From the NCBI RefSeq assembly GCF_000374625.1, contig NZ_KB894770.1:1-64000 (forward strand): a stretch of DNA of 64,000 nucleotides, in the 5' to 3' direction. This DNA comes from Allobrachymonas chironomi DSM 19884. Its GTDB lineage: Bacteria; Pseudomonadota; Gammaproteobacteria; Burkholderiales; Burkholderiaceae_C. Numbering within the stretch: position 1 is the stretch's first letter; each line of letters opens with the position of its first letter. Shown piece after piece: positions 59,529 through 64,000 of this stretch. The notes below the pieces were generated by a model. That model ran no database searches, was not told the DNA's origin, and saw only the letters and a list, made by a program, of their open reading frames with translations. The translations under genes and the position numbers were made by a program.

Positions 59529-60044
59529 ATGCCGTTTCGTTCCCACTTCCTGCTCCCGGCTCGTCAGGCTGGTGCCGTGCTGTGCATCCTCTCGGCGGCA
59601 GCCTTGGCGGCCTGTACGCCACCAAAAATTCCCGATCCGACCCCTACGCCCGAGGAAGTGCCGTTCCTGGGCCGGCAGCTGACGCAACAGGACATTGCGC
59701 AGTTGCGCCAGCAGGTCAAGGGCCAGCGTGCCAATCTGCGTCAGGGCTGGGAGGCGGACAAGCGCAACTGCTACCAGCGCTTCTGGGTGGACGCCTGCCT
59801 GAAACAGCAGCGCCGTGACTATCTGGCGCAGGATCTGGTCCTGCAGAAGCAGGAGGTGGAGCTGAATCGCCAGGACCGCCGGCTGCAGGAAATCGACCGC
59901 CAGCTGCGCCTGCAGCAGAAGGCACACGAAGCGGCTGCGCAGTCTGCACCGGTGCCGCAGGCAGCCAGGCCCGGTCTGCCCGGCTGGGCTGCCGATGCAC
60001 CACAGCAACCGGTCAGTGCCGTGCGGGCTCCGGCAACCCCCTGA
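59529..60044 (+). CDS. Putative lipoprotein with a coiled-coil region
   Basis: The product is 171 residues with signal peptide and lipobox LAAC (Cys29). A Pro-rich linker (PPKIPDPTPTPEEVP) leads to a Gln/Arg/Leu-rich heptad-like region from about residue 55 to 145 (for example LARQ-style repeats around LRQQVKGQRANLRQGW and LNRQDRRLQEIDRQLRLQQ), probably a coiled coil. Two Cys in between (RNCYQRFWVDACLK) may form a disulfide. I do not recognise a family. It is probably part of the lpdA-zapE transcript. Confidence 0.7.
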   Translation: MPFRSHFLLPARQAGAVLCILSAAALAACTPPKIPDPTPTPEEVPFLGRQLTQQDIAQLRQQVKGQRANLRQGWEADKRNCYQRFWVDACLKQQRRDYLAQDLVLQKQEVELNRQDRRLQEIDRQLRLQQKAHEAAAQSAPVPQAARPGLPGWAADAPQQPVSAVRAPATP

Positions 60045-60107
60045 TGTCCCGCGCTACCTGCAGGTGTGGCCAGTCCGGTCCTGCGGGTTTGACATACAGT
60101 AGGCGTG

Positions 60108-62264
60108 ATGCGCAGTTCTCCGACAGATTCCCCTCGGCCCGCACATAGCGAGCTGGCCGAACAGGTCACCCACATGTTGTCGGCCTATGGGCCGCTGGCA
60201 CGTGACAATCCATCCTATCGCCAGCGCGATGGCCAGCTGGACATGGCCTGTGCCGTGGCCGATGCCATCGCACGCAGCGAGGCGCTGGTGGTGGAGGCCG
60301 GCACGGGCGTGGGCAAGACCTTTGCCTATCTGATCCCGGCGCTGCTCAGTGGCGAGCGCGTACTGGTATCGACCGCTACCAAGAACCTGCAGGACCAGCT
60401 CTTCACACGTGACCTGCCGTACCTCACCGGCCTGCTGGGCTTGCCGCTGCGCAAGGCCTTGCTGAAGGGGCGCAGCAGTTATCTGTGCCTGTACCGGCTG
60501 GAGCTGGCACGCCAGGATCCGGTGGTACACCTGAGAGAGCTGCAGGCCGGCATGCACCGCATCGAGCAGTTTGCGCGCAGCACCTGCAGCGGGGACATGA
60601 GCGAGCTGGAGGGCGTGGATGAACGTTCGCCGCTGCTGCCTCTGGTGACCTCCACGCGTGACAACTGTCTGGGCCAGCAATGCCCGCACAGCAAGAATTG
60701 CCATGTCAATCTGGCGCGGCGTGAGGCCATGGCGGCCGATGTGGTGGTGGTGAATCACCATCTGTTCTTTGCCGATATGGCGGTGCGCGAATCGGGGGTA
60801 GCAGAGCTGCTGCCCACCGTGCATACGGTGATTTTTGACGAGGCACACCAGCTCAACGATATCGGTACGCAGTTCCTGGGGCAGCAGCTGTCCAGCAGCC
60901 ACGTGCTGGATTTCAACCGTGACATGTTGGCCACCGGCATGCAGTTGGCACGTGGTCTGGCTCCCTGGCAGGAGCTGTCGCGCGATCTGGAGCAGGCGGT
61001 GCGCGAGTGGCGGCTGGCGGGTGGTCGCCATGCCACCGGCACGCGGCTGCGCTGGACCGGCGAGATTCCCGAAGGCCTGGATCCGGATGTCTGGCTGGCA
61101 GCGATGCGCGGCCTGCAGGAGCGCCTGCAACAGACGCAGCAGGCGCTGGACATGATGTCCGAGTTGGGACCGGACTTTGTCCGGCTGCGCCAGCGTGCAG
61201 CCGAACTGATCGACAAGGTACAGCTGTTCCGGCATCCCTGCACAGACGAATCGGTGCGCTGGCTGGATGCTTCCGGCGCGCTGAGGCTGGTGCAGTCCCC
61301 CCTCGATATCGCCAGGGTGGTACGCGAGAAGCTGCTGCAAGGCAATGCACAGGCCATTCCGGAGCTGGCGGACGCGTGCGCGGATGGGTCGCAGCAAGAC
61401 GATGCTGACATGCCCTGGCACGATGATCTGCCCGAGCCGGAGTGGAGCATCGTCGAGTCGCCGCTGCCTGTCGTGCAGCAGCGCGCCTGGATTTTCACGT
61501 CAGCCACCCTGGGCGAGAATGAGCGGCTGGAGTGGTTCACCCGGCCTTGCGGGCTGGATGAGGTGCCGACGCTGCGTGTCGACAGCCCCTTTGATTACGC
61601 GCGCCAGGCGGCCGTTTATGTGCCGCGCAGTTTTCCGCCACCGGGGGGTATCGATCATCTGCATGCGGTGGCCGATCTCGCGGCGCGCTCGGCCCGTGTA
61701 CTGGGCGGACGCACGCTGGTGCTGACGACCACGTTGCGCGGCCTGCGCGCGATTGGCGAGCGTCTGCGTGAACAGCTGGCGCATGACAGCGGGCTGGTCG
61801 TGCTGTTGCAGGGCGAGGCGAGCAAGGCGCGGCTGATAGCGCGATTCCGCGAGGGCAGTACCGGCGCACAGGGTCAGGGTTGCGTTCTGGTGGCATCGGC
61901 CTCGTTCTGGGAAGGGGTGGATGTGCCGGGCGATGCCCTGGAGCTGGTCGTGATCGACAAACTGCCCTTTCCGCCGCCGCAGGATCCGCTGGTGGAAGCG
62001 CGCACCCGGCGGCTGGAACGTGAGGGTGGCAATGCCTTCCGCGAGTATTTCCTGCCGGAAACCGCGGTGATGCTGAAGCAGGGGGCCGGGCGGCTGATCC
62101 GCAGCGAAACAGACCAGGGCGTACTCATCATCGGCGATGCACGCCTGTTGCAGAAGAATTACGGCAATCGTCTGTTGCGCGTACTGGGTGATGTGCGTCG
62201 TCTGCCGGACGAGGCGGCACTGGACACGGCGCTGCAGCAGCTGGCCAAAACACATCAGGCCTGA
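60108..62264 (+). CDS. DinG/YoaA-type ATP-dependent DNA helicase
   Basis: The product is 718 residues in the XPD-like superfamily 2. Walker A is VEAGTGVGKTFAYLIP near residue 65, and the DEAH box (FDEAHQLNDI) is near 243. Four Cys in TCSGDM, CLGQQC and NCHV near residues 163-205 likely bind a [4Fe-4S] cluster. Motif VI is QGAGRLIRSETDQGV. It unwinds DNA 5'-3', and YoaA-like members help DNA repair. A GTG just before the ATG is an alternative start. The gene ends inside a perfect palindrome. Confidence 0.92.
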   Translation: MRSSPTDSPRPAHSELAEQVTHMLSAYGPLARDNPSYRQRDGQLDMACAVADAIARSEALVVEAGTGVGKTFAYLIPALLSGERVLVSTATKNLQDQLFTRDLPYLTGLLGLPLRKALLKGRSSYLCLYRLELARQDPVVHLRELQAGMHRIEQFARSTCSGDMSELEGVDERSPLLPLVTSTRDNCLGQQCPHSKNCHVNLARREAMAADVVVVNHHLFFADMAVRESGVAELLPTVHTVIFDEAHQLNDIGTQFLGQQLSSSHVLDFNRDMLATGMQLARGLAPWQELSRDLEQAVREWRLAGGRHATGTRLRWTGEIPEGLDPDVWLAAMRGLQERLQQTQQALDMMSELGPDFVRLRQRAAELIDKVQLFRHPCTDESVRWLDASGALRLVQSPLDIARVVREKLLQGNAQAIPELADACADGSQQDDADMPWHDDLPEPEWSIVESPLPVVQQRAWIFTSATLGENERLEWFTRPCGLDEVPTLRVDSPFDYARQAAVYVPRSFPPPGGIDHLHAVADLAARSARVLGGRTLVLTTTLRGLRAIGERLREQLAHDSGLVVLLQGEASKARLIARFREGSTGAQGQGCVLVASASFWEGVDVPGDALELVVIDKLPFPPPQDPLVEARTRRLEREGGNAFREYFLPETAVMLKQGAGRLIRSETDQGVLIIGDARLLQKNYGNRLLRVLGDVRRLPDEAALDTALQQLAKTHQA

Positions 62265-62280
62265 AATTTCAGGCCTGATG
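62253..62280. repeat. Perfect 28-base palindrome at the helicase-bamD junction
   Basis: The half-site CATCAGGCCTGAAA is followed at once by its exact reverse complement, spanning 62253-62280. It contains the helicase stop codon and lies 8 bases from the convergent bamD stop. RNA would fold into a 12-13 base stem with almost no loop. No T-run follows on either strand. It probably acts as a bidirectional 3'-end structure. Confidence 0.75.
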
Positions 62281-62288
62281 AGGGGAGA

Positions 62289-63122
62289 TTACCAGAGGCG
62301 GAACAGCGAGCGCTTTTCCCTGGGCTTGTAGTTCGGATCCAGATAGCGGCTCTGCGGATAGTTTTCCTTGAGCACGCGCAGGGCATCGTCACGGGGCTGC
62401 TCCATGCCCATGGCGTGGTAGGACTGCGCCATGATGCCGAGCGCCTGTTCCTGGGCTGGCGTGCCAGGATAGTTGGTCAGCGTGGACTGGGCGCGGTTGA
62501 TGGCCGCCACATAGGCTTCACGGCTGAAGTAGTAGTTGGCGATGGCGACTTCGGACGAGGCCATGGCATTGACGATATAGGTCATGCGCGCGCGGGCATC
62601 GGGCGTGTAGCGCGAGTTGGGGAAGCGTGTCACCAGCTCCTTGAAGGCGGCGAAGGATTCGCGCGCGGCAGCCATGTCGCGCTCGGACAGGTCATTCGCG
62701 TTCAGGAAGTCCAGCCAGCCGGACTGCTCGTTGAAGTTGACCAGGCCCTTCAGGTAATAGGCATAGTCCAGTGCCGGGCTGGTGGGGTTCATCTGGATGA
62801 AGCGGTCGAGCGTGAAGTTGGCGTCAACGTAGTCTTCGTTCTGGTACTGGGCGTAGGCCTTTTCGAGCTGGGCCTGCTGGGCCAGCGGCGTGCCCTGGGC
62901 ACGTGCTTCCAGCACGTTGTATAGCGGAATGGCCTGGTCGTAGCCACCGGACAGGCGCTCCTCGCGGGCTTCGCTGTAGATGCGGTTGGGGCTCCAGTCG
63001 GCCGTTTTCTCCTGTACCGTGGGCGGGGTCTTGCAGGCAGCCAGCAGCGTGGCCGTGCCAAGGCCCAACAGGACGGGACGGAGGTAACGGGAGATTAGAA
63101 TGCTGCGATTCGGTTGAGGCAT
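62289..63122 (-). CDS. bamD: Outer membrane protein assembly factor BamD
   Basis: The product is 277 residues with lipobox LAAC (Cys30). Five TPR-like helical repeats form the body of this BAM-complex lipoprotein, which binds BamA and unfolded outer-membrane proteins. The blocks YDQAIPLYNVLEARAQGTPLAQQAQLEKAYAQYQ, FIQMNPTSPALDYAYYLKGL and NSRYTPDARARMTYI-type stretches are typical. The family is essential. It is divergent from rluD, the usual betaproteobacterial order. Confidence 0.95.
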   Translation of the reverse strand: MPQPNRSILISRYLRPVLLGLGTATLLAACKTPPTVQEKTADWSPNRIYSEAREERLSGGYDQAIPLYNVLEARAQGTPLAQQAQLEKAYAQYQNEDYVDANFTLDRFIQMNPTSPALDYAYYLKGLVNFNEQSGWLDFLNANDLSERDMAAARESFAAFKELVTRFPNSRYTPDARARMTYIVNAMASSEVAIANYYFSREAYVAAINRAQSTLTNYPGTPAQEQALGIMAQSYHAMGMEQPRDDALRVLKENYPQSRYLDPNYKPREKRSLFRLW

Positions 63123-63158
63123 GGGTGACTACTCTTCGGTCAGGTCAGATTGCCAAAG

Positions 63159-63164
63159 ATTATA
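63159..63164 (-). promoter_or_regulatory. Candidate -10 element of bamD
   Basis: On the minus strand this is a perfect TATAAT, 37 bases before the bamD ATG. The -35 position 17 bases upstream (ACTGGT) is poor, so confidence is limited. Confidence 0.35.
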
Positions 63165-63193
63165 GCCAGCAGACTTTGGCCACCAGTGAGGAA

Positions 63194-64000
63194 ATGCAAG
63201 TGCAAGCCATAGATGACGAGGAACAGCCAGGCGCAGACGAGGTTCAGGCCGAGGCCGAACTGCGTGTGCTGCAGGTAGATGCTGCCGGCAACGGCATGCG
63301 ACTGGACCGTTATCTGGCGGAGCAGGTGTCGGAGTTTTCACGCAGTTATCTGCAGCAGCTGATTGAGCAGGGGCTGTTGCGCCGTCTGGGCCAGCCCTGC
63401 AGCAAGGCGGCGACCAAGCTGCGCGTGGGCGACCGGCTGGAGCTGGAACTGCGTCCGACGGCGCAGTCCCAGGCCTTCGTGCCGCAGGATATTCCACTCG
63501 ACATCGTGCATGAGGATGCGCACCTGGCCATCGTGCACAAGCCGGCCGGGCTGGTGGTGCATCCGGCAGCGGGCAACTGGAGCGGCACCTTGCTGAATGC
63601 GCTGTTGCACCATTACCCCGAATCGCGCATGTTGCCGCGTGCCGGCATCGTGCATCGGCTGGACAAGGATACCAGCGGCCTGATGGTGGTGGCGCGTGAC
63701 CGCGCAGCCATGGATGGCCTGGTGCGGCAGATTGCGGCACGCGAGGTGCATCGTGAATACCAGGCGCTGGCGCATGGCATCTGGCGCGAATCGGCTGGCG
63801 GCGTGACCGCGGTCGATGCGGCCATTGGGCGCGATGTGCGCAACCGGCTGCGCATGGCAGTGGTGGATCTGGCGCACCAGGCTGGCAAGCCGGCACGCAC
63901 CGACTTTCGTCTGCTGCGCCAGGGCCTGCTCGATGGTCAGCCGGTCTGCCATGTACAGGCCACGCTGCACACCGGCCGTACGCATCAGATCCGCGTGCAC
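63194..64000 (+). CDS. rluD: 23S rRNA pseudouridine synthase RluD (3' end outside window)
   Basis: An open frame of 269 residues runs off the right edge. An S4 RNA-binding domain (about 40-100, with RLDRYLAEQV and SRSYLQQLIEQGL) comes first. The RluA-family catalytic block VHRLDKDTSGLMVVAR follows near residue 155, with the nucleophilic Asp. The text TGRTHQIRVH at the very end is the family's RNA-binding motif. RluD modifies U1911, U1915 and U1917 of helix 69. Close homologues RluA and RluC are alternatives, but the S4 domain and bamD neighbour favour RluD. The ATG at 63194 has GAGG only two bases away. Confidence 0.9.
   Translation, partial: MQVQAIDDEEQPGADEVQAEAELRVLQVDAAGNGMRLDRYLAEQVSEFSRSYLQQLIEQGLLRRLGQPCSKAATKLRVGDRLELELRPTAQSQAFVPQDIPLDIVHEDAHLAIVHKPAGLVVHPAAGNWSGTLLNALLHHYPESRMLPRAGIVHRLDKDTSGLMVVARDRAAMDGLVRQIAAREVHREYQALAHGIWRESAGGVTAVDAAIGRDVRNRLRMAVVDLAHQAGKPARTDFRLLRQGLLDGQPVCHVQATLHTGRTHQIRVH

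Overview
The window reads as one contiguous stretch of a GC-rich betaproteobacterial chromosome, most likely order Burkholderiales and closest in flavour to Comamonadaceae or a neighbouring family. The reasons are the ilvB-ilvH-ilvC-psd-pssA-leuA run, the odhA(sucA)-sucB-lpdA-zapE run, the DUF2868/DUF3482 pair, and protein sequences typical of that order. The species call is inference. Gene density is high, codon usage is even, and nearly everything is housekeeping. I see no prophage, CRISPR array, tRNA or rRNA gene. The only mobile DNA is the tail of an IS3-family element at the left edge.

Layout. 1-272: IS3 remnant. 331-3144: small metabolic and unknown genes (YbjQ-like, nitronate monooxygenase, hotdog thioesterase, methyltransferase, YnfA-like). 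3149-8420: thiamine region with thiO and thiC on the minus strand, the latter behind a TPP riboswitch with promoter, and thiS-thiG divergent on the plus strand. 8465-9685: greB and a lipoprotein. 9742-13930: minus-strand (p)ppGpp synthetase/hydrolase, rpoZ, gmk, yicC. 14054-16638: rph-rdgB-hemW. 16651-25311: a Fur/Zur regulator, an acyltransferase-like gene, the coupled DUF2868 membrane protein and DUF3482 GTPase, nadE, glnB, a LOG-type hydrolase, dgkA and an RDD protein. 25649-32578: branched-chain amino acid and phospholipid genes, with a leucine-rich leader peptide and attenuator in front of leuA. 32850-38183: a PBP7-type endopeptidase with an unusual N-terminal extension, an IclR regulator, and bpt-ung-aat (two N-degron aminoacyl transferases around a uracil-DNA glycosylase). 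38272-44035: minus-strand U32 protein (RlhA-like), parvulin, bolA, yciB, msrB, selO. 44145-52207: acyl-CoA ligase, a low-complexity secreted protein, SDR, patatin, NlpC/P60, isochorismatase-like and prpE. 52456-60044: 2-oxoglutarate dehydrogenase operon with an embedded SMR exporter, then zapE and a lipoprotein. 60108-64000: DinG-type helicase, bamD and the start of rluD (cut by the right edge).

The most notable content is RNA-level control. There is a textbook leucine attenuator at leuA, a TPP riboswitch with a visible Shine-Dalgarno-sequestering hairpin at thiC, structured leaders at ilvB and sucA, and a large inverted repeat in front of the (p)ppGpp gene. Protein-level oddities are the roughly 340-residue Lys/Ala and Ala/Pro extension on the PBP7-like enzyme and the SMR exporter between sucB and lpdA. 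I found no clear candidate for a wholly new biological system. The best-supported unexplained unit is the DUF2868-DUF3482 pair.
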